Positions 45,039-55,808 of a stretch of 64,000 bases of DNA are shown here, piece after piece. The DNA is taken from contig CAICTM010000426.1 of the NCBI GenBank assembly GCA_903772945.1, forward strand, positions 1 to 64,000. Reading direction: 5' to 3'. The notes beneath the pieces were generated by a model, which was not told where the DNA came from, ran no database searches, and was given only the letters and a program-made list of their open reading frames with translations. The DNA comes from Seminavis robusta (lineage: Eukaryota; Bacillariophyta; Bacillariophyceae; Naviculales; Naviculaceae). Each line of letters opens with the position of its first letter. Within the stretch, counting starts at the first letter, position 1. A program made the position numbers and the translations under genes.

Positions 45039-45459
45039 GGTGGCCAACGCTAACAAATGTCTTCCACCAGCCAACATGTATTCCAAACAACAGAGCACGA
45101 AACAGAAAACAAAGAAGACCAGAAAGAAAATTCAAAATGGAGCTTCCTCTTTCAACTGACAAAAAGGCGTCACTTGGCCACGCACGCCAACTTTAGCTAG
45201 CTAGTGAAGCTGTGAATGTCAATCCAAAAGCCTTTTCAAAGCCCTATTTGCCACATTGTATCTCGATCCACTGAGCGACCTTTGGATCTTTTGTCGAGGA
45301 CCAACCATCCATCAACACCAAACGCATCGCCACCCTCACAATTCCTTGTTGCGTTGCCACAGACAACCTGTGTCTCTCGATAGCTGACGATTTGATTCAG
45401 TTGTTGCACCACAGGACAAACACACAAGGCGCATTGTGAATGCAGACAGCACAGGAAAG
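45039..45459. promoter_or_regulatory. Shared divergent upstream region
   Basis: A 421-bp spacer lies between starts at 45038 (-) and 45460 (+). No specific site was recognised; a CTAGCTAGCTAG run lies near 45195. Confidence 0.35.
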
Positions 45460-47037
45460 ATGATCCATGAAACCTATCGCAGCAGCCGGGCCACTTGGGA
45501 ATATCTTGTATTACTAGTTGCCACAGCACTCCATCTGCAACAAAGTTCCGCCTTTACCACTCCCTGTCCACGACATGTTCCAGCCGTAGTAAGATGCGAA
45601 GACAATGTCGAACTCGCCGCTGTGCCAAAGAAGAAACTGGATTATGAAAACTACTTTGATGATCTCGAAAAAGAAGAGGAAGAGCCACAAGAACCAGAAC
45701 AACAGCCATCACTACAAGAACAACTACATGATGTATCAGCAGAACATGATTATACTATGGTCGGAGACACTGACACTACTTCCCCATCATCACTGTCATT
45801 GGACAAGATTCATCGAGCCATTGCGGCACGCCGCAGTTATCAACGAAAACGAGACTTTCGCAAGGCCGATCAAATATTGAGCGCATTGAATCGAGGTGGG
45901 GTATTTCTCCACGACAAACGACGGGAATGGAGAGGCGATGGCGTCAATTCGTTTGGAAGTACGAAACGTGACGTACACTACGTTAGACGAGGTGGAAATT
46001 GGGACAATTACACCAACGAAGAAATAGACCATATTCAATCTCTTATTCAACAACGACGACAGTGCAAACACAAACGACAATTTGAGCGCGCCGATGCATT
46101 GGAAGCGGAACTCAAGGTTGAGTACAACGTACAAATAGACGATGACCGACTCGAGTGGTCCTTTGCTTCACAACAACAACACGACTATGTCCACACACCC
46201 TTAGTGGACGAACAGGATAATGATCTCGATGCGGACACACACGACAAGATCCAACAATTGGTAAGAGAACGAAGTCTGGCTCGCGCCAACAAGGATTTCC
46301 GTCAAGCCGATACATTGAGGGACACGCTTTTGGAGCAGTATTCGGTCGTCATGGATGATCGGACCAAGGAATGGAAAGTGGTGCTAGATTGGAAAGAGGA
46401 ATATTGCAACGACCCCTTTGTAGTCGATGCCAGATCGTCTCAACGATCCGCGTTTGCCCAAAGCAGGGATCATCATGGAACTAATAGCAAGAAAACTAAC
46501 AAAAGGGACGAGGATCTTGGGGATGATGATATGGACGCACTCTCGGCTGCAGTGGATGCCGTTTTTGCAGAAAGAGAGGTTGCCGTAGAAGAGTTCCACC
46601 AGGACGTAGAGCAAGACGAGGAGCAAACGAATGAGGGTGGTCAAGTAGAAGGACGTTATGCTTCAGTAGATGAAATAATTGCCCAAGAATTCGCTGCAGA
46701 TGACTCCCAGCAAATAGAGGAAGAGGAGGAGCAAACGAATGATGAAGTAGTAGGGGCAGTGGCTTTGGCTGCAGACGAGTCGGAGGAAGCAATGATAGAG
46801 GAGGAGCAAACGATTGATGAGGACATTGAAGAACTCTCTGCCGAGGTTGATGCGGCTTTGGCAGAAGAATTTGCCTCAGACAACGAACAAGGCCGTCCAA
46901 TCGTGCAAGTACTGGAGGAAGACGAAGCGTCTCTAAAGGCTTTGACCGTACCAGTGCTCAAGGAAAAGTTGCGGTTGCAGGGACTTCCAGTGAGCGGTCG
47001 CAAAGCAGATCTTATTGATCGGTTGCTTTCCAATTAA
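45460..47037 (+). CDS. Probably plastid SAP-domain protein with three internal repeats
   Basis: The protein has 525 residues and no introns. The start is ATG 45460; a GTG 24 nt upstream is in frame but is not a eukaryotic start. Residues 1-32 form a signal peptide ending in QQSSAF followed by TTP, the SAF motif that directs import into complex plastids. Three repeats of about 45 residues (about 115-159, 189-234, 260-307) follow the pattern I..LI..RR.....DF..AD.L...L...Y.V.L.DD..EW, similar to a helical module found at cysteinyl-tRNA synthetase C-termini and in other plastid proteins. An acidic region with EEEQTNDE-like repeats follows. The last 35 residues are a SAP motif (LTVPVLKEKLRLQGLPVSG then KADLIDRL), a putative nucleic-acid-binding helix-turn-helix. 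A role in plastid nucleoid or RNA metabolism is inferred. Confidence 0.85.
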   Translation: MIHETYRSSRATWEYLVLLVATALHLQQSSAFTTPCPRHVPAVVRCEDNVELAAVPKKKLDYENYFDDLEKEEEEPQEPEQQPSLQEQLHDVSAEHDYTMVGDTDTTSPSSLSLDKIHRAIAARRSYQRKRDFRKADQILSALNRGGVFLHDKRREWRGDGVNSFGSTKRDVHYVRRGGNWDNYTNEEIDHIQSLIQQRRQCKHKRQFERADALEAELKVEYNVQIDDDRLEWSFASQQQHDYVHTPLVDEQDNDLDADTHDKIQQLVRERSLARANKDFRQADTLRDTLLEQYSVVMDDRTKEWKVVLDWKEEYCNDPFVVDARSSQRSAFAQSRDHHGTNSKKTNKRDEDLGDDDMDALSAAVDAVFAEREVAVEEFHQDVEQDEEQTNEGGQVEGRYASVDEIIAQEFAADDSQQIEEEEEQTNDEVVGAVALAADESEEAMIEEEQTIDEDIEELSAEVDAALAEEFASDNEQGRPIVQVLEEDEASLKALTVPVLKEKLRLQGLPVSGRKADLIDRLLSN

Positions 47038-47119
47038 CTCTTGTATGGTATTTTGAAGAGGCGAGTTGTTAATACTGTAGCCCGAGCTCCCCCGAGCCTC
47101 GAGCTACTATAAGAAATCG

Positions 47120-48325
47120 GTTTGGGTTTGAATTGTGTGAATCCATTTTCCAGAATTGTAATTGTGAGAAATCATTTTTTTCGAGAATTGTAATTGTGAG
47201 AAATCGTTTTTTCAAGAGTTGGAATTGTGAGAAATCGTTTTCGAGAATTGTAATTGTGAGAAATCATTTTCGAAAATATAATTGTGAGGAATCGTTTCCG
47301 AAAATTGTAATTGTGAGAAACCATTTTCAATAATTGAAACTGTGAGAAATCATTTTCAAAAATTGTAATTGTGAGGAATTTTTAAAAGTTGTAATTGTGA
47401 GAAATCAGACGAAAATGTAATTGTGAGAAATCGTTTTCGAGAATTGGAATGGTGAGAAATCATTTTCGAAAATTGTAATTGTGAGAAATCGGTAATAATT
47501 GAAATTGTGAGAAATTGGATAAAGTTGTAATTGTGAGAAATCAGCAAAAATGTAATTGTGAGAAATCAGACGAAATTAAATTGTGAGAAATCGTTTGAGA
47601 ATTGTAATTGTGAGGAATCGTTTCCGAAATTGTAATTGTGAGGAATTGAAAAATTGTAATTGTGAGAAATTGAAAATTGTAATTGTGAGAAATCAGGGGA
47701 AAATGTAATTGTGAGAAATCAGAAAATGTAATTGTGAGAAATTGTTTGAAATTTTAATTGTGAGAAATCAGAAAAGTTTTAATTGTGAGGAATCAATTTA
47801 AAATTTAATTGTGAGGAATTTTTAAAAGTTGTAATTGTGAGAAATCGAAAATTTTTAATTGTGAGAAATCAGACGAAAATGTAATTTTGAGAAATCGTTT
47901 TCGAGAATTGTAATTGTGAGGAATCGTTTGAAATTGTAATTGTGAGAAATCGTAATAATTGAATTGTGAGAAAAATCAGGCGAAAATGTAATTGTGAGAA
48001 ATCAGACGAAAATTGTAATTGTGAGAAATCAAAAATAATTGTAATTGTGAGAAATCGAAATTCGAAAATTGTAATTGTAGGAAATCAGAAAAAGTTGTAA
48101 TTGTGAGAAATTGGATAAAGTTGTAATTGTGAGAAATCGTTTTCGAAAATTGTAATTGTGAGAAATCGAAAATCGAAAAAATGAAATTGTGAGAAATGGA
48201 GAAAAGTTGTAATTGTGAGGAAAGGAAAAATTGGAATTGTGAGGAATCGAAAATTGAAAATTGAAATTGTGAGGAATCTGGAGAATGGAAATTGTGAGAT
48301 TTGTAATTGAAATTGTGAGAAACCG
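47120..48325. repeat. AT-rich array of about 44 copies of TGTAATTGTGAGAAATC
   Basis: A 17-nt core, TGTAATTGTGAGAAATC with variants such as GAGGAATC or GAAATTGTGAG, recurs about 44 times in one orientation over 1.2 kb. Mean spacing is about 27 bp. Between cores are linkers of about 5-18 nt drawn from a few types (GTTTTCGAGAAT, AGACGAAAA, GTTTCCGAAAT, AAAAAT), so the core is better kept than the linkers. Linker types recur in clusters, a sign of growth by local duplication. The array starts about 80 bp after the SAP gene and ends about 255 bp before the ABCG gene start. There is no long open frame of natural composition. Confidence 0.95.
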
Positions 48326-48581
48326 GGCTTTTTAAAAATTTTGAGAATGATTCAATCCACGGTGGATGGATCTTGGATGTGCCAGTTCGCCTTCGTACCG
48401 TTCTGTACGGACTTTTTTGCCGTTCTGCCTTCTTTTTTCGATCTTCGACCAAGCAAGATCTTTTCTTGCGTCCACTATTTTTATTCCATGTTGCCAGTGC
48501 GACCTTCTTGGGAACCTACTTGGCACAGTCTTCTTTTTGTTTTGCTGAATTCATTGTTACTATTGAAAGACCACAAGCAAG

Positions 48582-51500
48582 ATGAGGTCCTTGGTCCTGC
48601 TGTTGACCTCTTTGCTGATTGAACTGTCGCTTTGCCATGCTATCAACGACACGGACTACTACTTGCAACAAGGAGAAGCCGCCTTGGCGGAACAACGCGG
48701 TGAAGACGAGCTGACTGAGGAAGAACTCCTCGAAATCCTGGGCAATATCACCTTTCCCAGTCGCGAGACTGCCGCCGAGACCTGTGGAATTGCCGTCAAT
48801 GCCAATCGCGAGGTATGCAATGCACTCATTGCTCCCGTCACTGGCGTGACGCCATTTTGTGAGTGCTACGATTTCTGTGGCGGCCAACTCGAACGTTGCT
48901 ACCCACGAGGAGGAGTGACGAATGGCTTTGGCTGTCCGGAGGGGAAAGAAGTGGTGGTCGGATGTTTTGTCAATTACACGAAACCGGCCTTTTTGGACAC
49001 GGAACCAGATCCCTGTCCTATAGGACACATTTGCTCGCGAGATGATCAAACCAATTGCGACGCGCTTCGCAATATCACCATTGCATTGCAATTGGGAGAT
49101 ATTCATGCAGGAATCTATTGTCCGTGAGTCTGTACCTTTGTTTACATAAGTGCTTGACTTTGGATGGAAGGGAGTCTAACCCTTTGGTTTTTGGTTGGCT
49201 TGACAAAAGAGGAACTAAGGACCGAAACGTTGGAACTGGATACCAAAACTGCCCGGTAGGGTTCTACTGCCCAAACTCGGTAAGCCAGACCATTGGATGA
49301 TGGCTTTATTATTACAAGTCCCTGCAACTAAATCATGTAGGTGATCTAATCTTGCTCTCTCTCTCTATCACTACTAGACGACAACCATTCCATGCCCTGA
49401 AGGGTACTATTGTCCACACAAGGTATGTTGTGTGCTGGATGTTTGCAAGAGTCCACTGTGCAAATGAAAAATCTCATGGCAAAGTTCTTCCGTATTCTAA
49501 AGACGGCCCAACCAGAGATTTTATGTGCCACATGCAAAGAAGGAGTTACCGACCTGTTGCGGGAGCAGTACGGCTATATTGTCATCTTTGTCGCGTTTGG
49601 GCTACTTGTGCTATTAATGATATTCGTGCTATTCAAGCAACGCAACCAAAATCTCATTGACAGACTCTCCGATTTGCAAGAGTTGAGCTTGTTTTCCGTT
49701 CGCAGTGCCATCAATTTTCGCAATCGAAAGAAACAACTCCAAGAGTTGAAACCCAAACTCAAAGTGATTGAAAATCGACTCAACAAACTACAAGGCGACT
49801 CAAGAATCAGTGGAAATATCATTTCCACAGAAACCGCCAGTGGAAATGTCAAGTTTGATGCACAGCAGTTATTTGACATTTTGGATTCCGACGGAAATGG
49901 CGAGCTCAGCTACCAAGAGTTGAATGAAGTGCTACAGCTCAAACCGGCTGCACTCCGGGAATTTGCGGCCCGCATGAACAAGGCCGGGAAGGAACCTTCG
50001 GGAACGACAACCATCTCCAGAGCTGTCTTTGTCAAGTATTTCTTGCTGTCTTTGGAAGCATCCAGCTATTTCGAACCGACACCGGAAGAAGCGGCTCAGT
50101 TGTTTGATGCGATTGCGTCTCAATGCGAAACGGTCGACGGGGAAGTACCGTTTGCACAGTTTTATCATTCCGTGTTGAGCGAGTTTTTGACAGATAAGGA
50201 AATTCATGATATGTTGGCGAGGTTCAAATCGTTGCAGGCCATTGAAGACCAAGAAAGCCAACGTGGAGATGGCAAACATGAGGCTTCTTCTTATCGAACA
50301 GTTCCCAATGGTAGCACTCGGAGGCGACCCAGTCACAGCACAAAACGCAAGTCCTTTTTTGGCAACCAAAAGATCAACACCGTCAGTCGGGAGGAGTTCA
50401 TGGCGAGATATCCGTCTCTGCTGCTGGAGGTGACCGACAAAAAGGAGGCGGAAGAGGAGCAGGGGCCAAAGGAGGGGATTGACTTGGCGTTTGAAAACTT
50501 ATCGTTGACAGTGAATGTCAAGAGCAATCCCTTCAGAGTTGTCAACGATTGTACTGGAAGGCTGCCATCCGGCACAATGACAGGTAGGTCGCTTCGTTTG
50601 CATTGGAGCTTACAAGCTCTCGAAGGCCACATGGATCATCTCATCTCGTTGTGTCTTCGAATTTGCACACTTCAACGTTCCTCCTCTGCAATGGCTTTTA
50701 TCGACAGCCCTGAGTAAGTACTCAAGAAGAAATGAGTTCATGCTGTTTTGTTGCAACGTCTTTCTTGGTTAATCATTGGTGTCATGTTTCAGTGGGGGGA
50801 TCAGGCAAGTCCAGAAAATTGCGTGTCACGCCCGTCACCATGCCATCTTTATGGCAGCATGCCGCTCACAAATCGCTTTTTCCTGCATCTGAAAAGGAGC
50901 TGGAAAGACGTCCCTGCTCAATGCCCTTTGTGGCAGAGCTTTCTATGGAGAGGTAACCGGAACAATCAAAATCAATGGCCAGAACAGCACCATCGAAGAT
51001 CATGCCAGCAGTGTCGGCTTTGTGCCTCAGGTATGGCGCTTACCACGATTGCGTAGTCTTGTTCAATTCACATGCCGATTTCCTCAGCTACGTGCCTTGC
51101 AAAATCTTGCAGGATGACATAGTATTTGCGGAGTTGACCGTCAGAGAAAATCTCATCTTTAGCGGGAAGTTCCAGGCAAGTCCAGAAAATTGCGTGTCAC
51201 GCCCGTCACAACGCCATTATTCTGGCATCATGCCGCTCACATAACGCTTTTCCTGCATCTCCCTGGCAGCTTCCCAACGGGACGCCCCTGGATGAAATCG
51301 AAGACTTGGCCGATAAAACCATGGCAGCTTTGGGGCTGTCTCGTGTCATGAACAGCATGGTTGGAGATGTGCGCCGACGAGGAGTCTCTGGCGGAGAGAA
51401 GAAACGTGTAAACATTGGGCTGGAGCTCATGTCAAGGCCAAAGATCCTATTCTTGGACGAACCCACTTCGTAAGTTTTCGTCTATCGAGATGACATGGCA

Positions 51501-53702
51501 TCCTGCAGCCCTGTACGATCTCTCTGTACACTTACGGATGCGTTCTTGCTGCTCGCAGTGGGCTTGATGCTAGCTCAGCCATGCTTGTGATGTCGTCACT
51601 GAAGACTCTTGTTGAGGTTGAGGGCGTCACCATTTGCAGCGTCATTCATCAACCGAGAAAGTTCATTTTTGACCTCTTCGATGGACTGATTCTTTTGGGA
51701 GTCGGTGGGTACATAGTATACCATGGGAAAGTTGGCAAGGCCGAAAAATATTTCAAAAAGCTGAACTATCAGTTGCCACCAGGTGAGAGCGTCGCAGATT
51801 GGCTGATTGATATCTCCTCAGGACGTATGGTGCCGCACATTGCTGACAAGGACGACGCCGAGCAAGAGAACGGCGAAGAACAGCCAACCAAGAAAGAGAA
51901 GAAGCGCAAGGACAAACAGGGAAGGGGGACAAGCCGTTCATCTAGTTTCAGTGATTCTGATGATGACCATGATCCACCAGCCAGACGATCCACTAAGGAC
52001 AGCGACGAGGATCCTGAGATGCTCCTGTCGGCAGCGGAAAAGGAAAAAGCTAGAAGGGAACACCTCTACAGTTGCTGGAGAAAACACTTCGAGAGACTTC
52101 CGCAAAAGCAGCGTCATTTGTACGATGCCCCGGGCCCATCTGATTTCCCGCCGGCGGTGAAGAGACCGGGTTTCTGGAAGCAAATGAGGTATCAGATACA
52201 TCGACAAATAATTCTTGCCATCCGAAACTGGTACATCAAGCTCATTGACACGGTACTTATCATTGGCGGAGTGATTCTTACTTCCGTTATGGCCGGGGTT
52301 TTGGAACCAACCATACATGACGACCTTAGCGGTCTTGACTATTATGCGCTCGCTGAGCCAGAGGGAAAAGCAAAGGATGCTTTGGAACAGTTGATAAAGC
52401 AGTTTCCGGTGCTTTTCAGGTTCGCTCTGCTCGCAAACCAAAAAATCGTCGGGTATGTTGTCTGTGGTATTGGAGGTCGACTGATCGTTCTTCGGATCTA
52501 ACCTGTGAACGATCGCTTGCAGCTACGCAAATCAGTGTGGCGTAGTTGTGGCCGTCTTGGTTGGCCTGACTGCAACAAAAATCATTACGGAAAAGCGCAA
52601 TGAGTTCTTCCGCGAGGCTGGGAGTGGGTACAATATTAACGCCCATTTCTGGTAAGTGAATGCGCATCACCGTGCCACCATGATGATACCACTCCGCTTG
52701 CTAACGCACGTTTTCACTATCGCCCAGTGCGATCAACCTGATAGCTACCCTGGAACACGGCGTTCAAGTGATGCTGTCATCAATGTTTGCGCTGTGGTTG
52801 CGCAACTCGATTGCCAGTTGGTACATGGTACGTAGACATCTCTTTTGAATGATGCGTTGGGCAGAGACCCACTGCTTGGCCGTTGCCAGTCATGCCTCCC
52901 TTATTTCTCATGGCTGTTGGTATTCATTTTCCTCAGTACTACGTGAATTTCTTGGTGCTGTCCTGGCTGTGTGTGTCTTGGGCTCTTGTTTTCCCTTTGC
53001 TGGTTGGTCCCTCGAATGTGGTCTTGGTGACGGGTTTCTACATGTGTTTCTTTGCTCTCCTGTTCAGCGGGGGTGTCCCCCCTGTGCGCTACCCTCAGCT
53101 CTATAACAGCCCTTTTACTCAGCTGTTCTGCGGCCTCCTCTCTCCAACGAGGTTCTTTGTCGAAGCGATGGCTGTTACTGAGGGTCGCTGCCTCCCGGTA
53201 CGTGCTTCTAAGTGCCTGTGCATGTATGCGTTTGAACGAGCGCACGATGGTGGTCTCACATGTTGCATTGACACGGTTTCCTTCCTTGTTTTTTATTCTC
53301 TTCAAACTCAAGGCGCAAACTGGGTTTACCAACTTGGGCGAAGCGCTCGTGGAAGTAGAGGAGATAGGCCGGGTTGCGTCGTTTAAGATTGTTGGTCAAG
53401 GAATGAATGATTTTGGTACCGTCATCACACGCGATTGCAATGGTTGGTACTGGGGGGTGCTTCCTGCGGTTTTGGTTGGTTTCACAATTCGCTGGATAGC
53501 AGCTGGCTTGAACCACATCTCTTGTCGCCCTCAACAGGCAAAGAAACCACTCCTGGCTACATTGGCAAAACGACCAATGTCGCAGCTAATCCTCTCAGCT
53601 TATCTCACCGTACTGGTTGGTCTGTTGGCTCTGAGTGCCGCTACACTGTTTTGGACTCCATCGTACCGAGCCAATCCGACGATACTACCCAATATGCGAT
53701 GA
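48582..53702 (+). CDS. ABCG-type transporter with Cys-rich N-terminal region and EF-hand (13 exons)
   Basis: Exons: 48582-49123, 49210-49279, 49378-49422, 49503-50583, 50793-50804, 50897-51030, 51113-51175, 51270-51469, 51559-52452, 52523-52651, 52728-52827, 52937-53197, 53313-53702; 1306 residues in all. The order is a signal peptide (1-20), a Cys-rich region with CPxGxYCP-type motifs (to about 235), one membrane helix (244-264), a coiled coil, an EF-hand loop DSDGNGELSYQE (347-358), a long linker, and the ATPase domain. Walker A is GGSGAGKTS (581-589), the signature is VSGGEKKR (688-695) and Walker B is ILFLDEP (708-714). The ABCG membrane domain follows at the C-terminus. This matches the plant ABCG24/28-like group with a long N-terminus; lipid export is the usual family role, and calcium control through the EF-hand is inferred. 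Introns after exons 5 and 7 are GC-AG and nearly identical. Exon 5 is 12 nt. Two or three residues usual before Walker A (ALM) are replaced by V. Confidence 0.93.
50805..50896 (+). other. GC-AG intron 5 of the ABCG gene, copy 1 of a duplicated intron
   Basis: A 92-nt intron in phase 1 starts GCAAGTCCAGAAAATTGCGT and ends CTGAAAAG. The first 34 nt are identical to intron 7 at 51176. In the next 52 nt I count eight mismatches and one single-base gap; only the last few bases before the acceptor are unrelated. The donor is GC rather than GT, but the context CAG-GCAAGT is the typical strong GC donor. Confidence 0.88.
51176..51269 (+). other. GC-AG intron 7 of the ABCG gene, copy 2 of a duplicated intron
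   Basis: A 94-nt intron in phase 0 starts with the same bases as intron 5, with CAG-GCAAGT as donor and CTGGCAG as acceptor. It lies 279 bp downstream of the end of copy 1, and exons 6 and 7 between the copies are not related to each other. The reading frame before (LIFSGKFQ) and after (LPNGTPLD) fits the ABCG family without gaps, so this is a true intron. Confidence 0.9.
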
Positions 53703-54099
53703 TTTTGCTGCTTGCAAGGAAAGCTGTTGCGCCGAGCACGACCTCATAAGCACATGTGGTGCAACCAGGAAGCTTCAAATTGGTAAACATCTCGAAGTAC
53801 TAAACAACCAATTTCGAGAGTCTTCTACTAGAGAAGAGAACATTTCATATCCTGCTTACTATGACAATAGTGAAAGAGCATGTACATCGATCATTTATAT
53901 ATCATGCTTCGTACTACCTAGTAGCTGTTGCCATTAAGAACGTGAACACAAAACGCACCCTCTAGCCGTCTTGGGGAAGACGACCGTGGCCTCTTTTTTT
54001 CTTTCTCTCCGTAGACGTCATTCTTGTATCACACCACACTCACACACAAAAATCACTCATTCACTCACACAAGTCTATCCGAGAGAAGTATGCCTAGAC
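53703..54099. other. Intergenic, convergent genes
   Basis: This is 3' flank of the ABCG and SEC14 genes. A CACACTCACACACA run lies near 54030. No coding signal. Confidence 0.5.
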
Positions 54100-55808
54100 T
54101 TAGGCCAAGGGATCAATGATATCACAATCCACATCATCCGAGTCGAAGAATCCAGACGACAAGACATCACCGTATTCGTTCATATCGAAGAATCCACTTC
54201 CCAAGAGACGGGACGAGATACTCCCTCGACTATCGTCCATATCGGGCGACGAAAAGTCCTCGGGAAGTGTGTGATTTTGCGTGGGCATTTTTTCAATGGC
54301 CAATTCGGGAGAGATGGATTCGGTGTAATCCATGGCGTGTGGAATTCCACCTTCGAATCGTTGCGGCATGCCACTGGCGGCTCGCCCTTTGCCGTGTGTG
54401 GGGCTGACACAAGGAGGTAGAATTTCAAGGTCCATGAACCGGCTCAATTTTTCCTCGGCATCATCGGGTCCGGTAAAGGTCATTTTGGCAACCGCCCAGG
54501 GATCGAAAAAGTTCTTCGCAATGGCCCAGACAACGCGGAAGATGGAGGGGCAATTGATAATGACCATGCGCTATTGATAAAAGAGAGAGAGAAGAATGAT
54601 GGGTTAGAAGCGAGCGAGAACCAAACGATTCTATCTACCGGTATTTCTAGTAACAGTGTCATTCGTACCTTGACAGGCCCGGTATAGTTGTCTTGAGTCA
54701 ATCGCATCATGTGCGCAAAGAGTGGCAAGACGCCGGGTCTCAAATGACGAGAATTGAGACCTTCCAAGTCATAGACAATGGTGACCTGAGTAATGGGTCG
54801 TCCCATGCGTTCCTCATGGTCCTTGATCCAGGCACCACGGCCACAGAGTTCCCGCAACCAAATGGTGTGTCGAATGAGTGCCTTGTGTCCAAACTCTTTG
54901 AGGAGACTCGCGACATCAGTGGCACCGGCACGTTCGAGGTAGACCGGATCTCCATCGTGGTCCAAGCCTGAATTTAGCATAAATGAAAAGTGATGTTTGT
55001 CAGTTGGTGTATCCTAAACCAGCAACAGTAAGTAAGTCAATTCAGTACATACCTTGCAAGATGGCACTGGGACAGTAGTCCATCAAGACGGGAGGTGGTT
55101 TGTAGTCATCCAGAATGGAGTCGACATTGTTGGCAATTCGCCACTGTAATATAATAACAAGCAAGTAAGTGACAACAAAGGAGGTATTGTCATGTGTTAG
55201 TTGAACGGGTCATTCATCTTTTTCCATTTGGCGTCTGTGCTAGCTAGACATACCTTGATCATTCTACGAAAGAGTTTCTCGGCAGGTTTGTATCCCTGCG
55301 GTCCCTTCATGAATCGAACGACTTCAAAGGGATTGTTTTTCCAGTGCGTGACATCAAAGAGTTTGGCCTCTAGTTCACGCATCATGTAGACTTCTTCCTG
55401 ACTCAAATCCCAGACCGTAATGACCTTGAGGAATTGCTCTTCGTCCCAGTGCGACTGTTCCGGACGAGGAGGAATGTCCAGCTTGCTAAGTTTTTCTTGA
55501 TCAGCGGAAATAGTGCTGCTGTTGGAAGTGGGAGCTACGGAGGAGTCATGGTCGCTCCAAGAATGAGACGACGACATGGTATGTTCGGTAAACGTATTGG
55601 AAGAGGCTCGCTTGACGACGGGCGAGTGAACGGGAGAATCGACCATGATGCTGGATTCGGACATGGTCTTTTGAATCGAGATGGACGTCATGGGGATGTG
55701 ACTGCCATTGCTCCTCACACGGGCGGCCGTCTTGCCCACTAGATCCTTCTTGGAGGATGTCGAACGACGACGGCGACGACTGCTCAGCTTCTTGAGTAGA
55801 GACGGCAT
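54100..55808 (-). CDS. SEC14/CRAL-TRIO lipid-transfer domain protein (four exons)
   Basis: Minus-strand exons are 55808-55254, 55143-55053, 54967-54669 and 54570-54100, joined by GT-AG introns of 110, 85 and 98 nt; they encode 471 residues. The N-terminus is basic, then Ser-rich. A CRAL-TRIO N-type helical segment covers about 130-185 (LDVTHWKNNPFEVVRFMKGP-like region with KLFRRMIK). The lipid-binding SEC14 domain follows at about 190-370, with GLDHDGDPVYLERAG, TIVYDLEGLNSRHLRPG and MVIINCPSIFRVVWAIAKNF (the last spanning the gate helix region). The C-terminal 90 residues are acidic and Pro/Ser/Asp-rich. SEC14 proteins move phosphatidylinositol and phosphatidylcholine or present them to kinases; the ligand here is unknown. 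ATG 55808 is the first ATG of the frame. Confidence 0.92.

Noticed and set aside
47120-48325. The array core contains AATTGTGAG, the left half of the bacterial lac operator
   Set aside because: A 9-mer match in AT-rich DNA is expected by chance, the right half is missing, and no LacI-type gene is present.
47120-48325. CRISPR-like pattern (constant core, variable spacers)
   Set aside because: Linkers are only 5-18 nt and come from a few related types, the core is 17 nt, the genome is eukaryotic and there are no cas genes.
47133-48452. Open frames across the AT-rich array on both strands (for example 47976-48452 minus)
   Set aside because: They are translations of the repeat (ISHNYNF-type peptides) and have no independent support.
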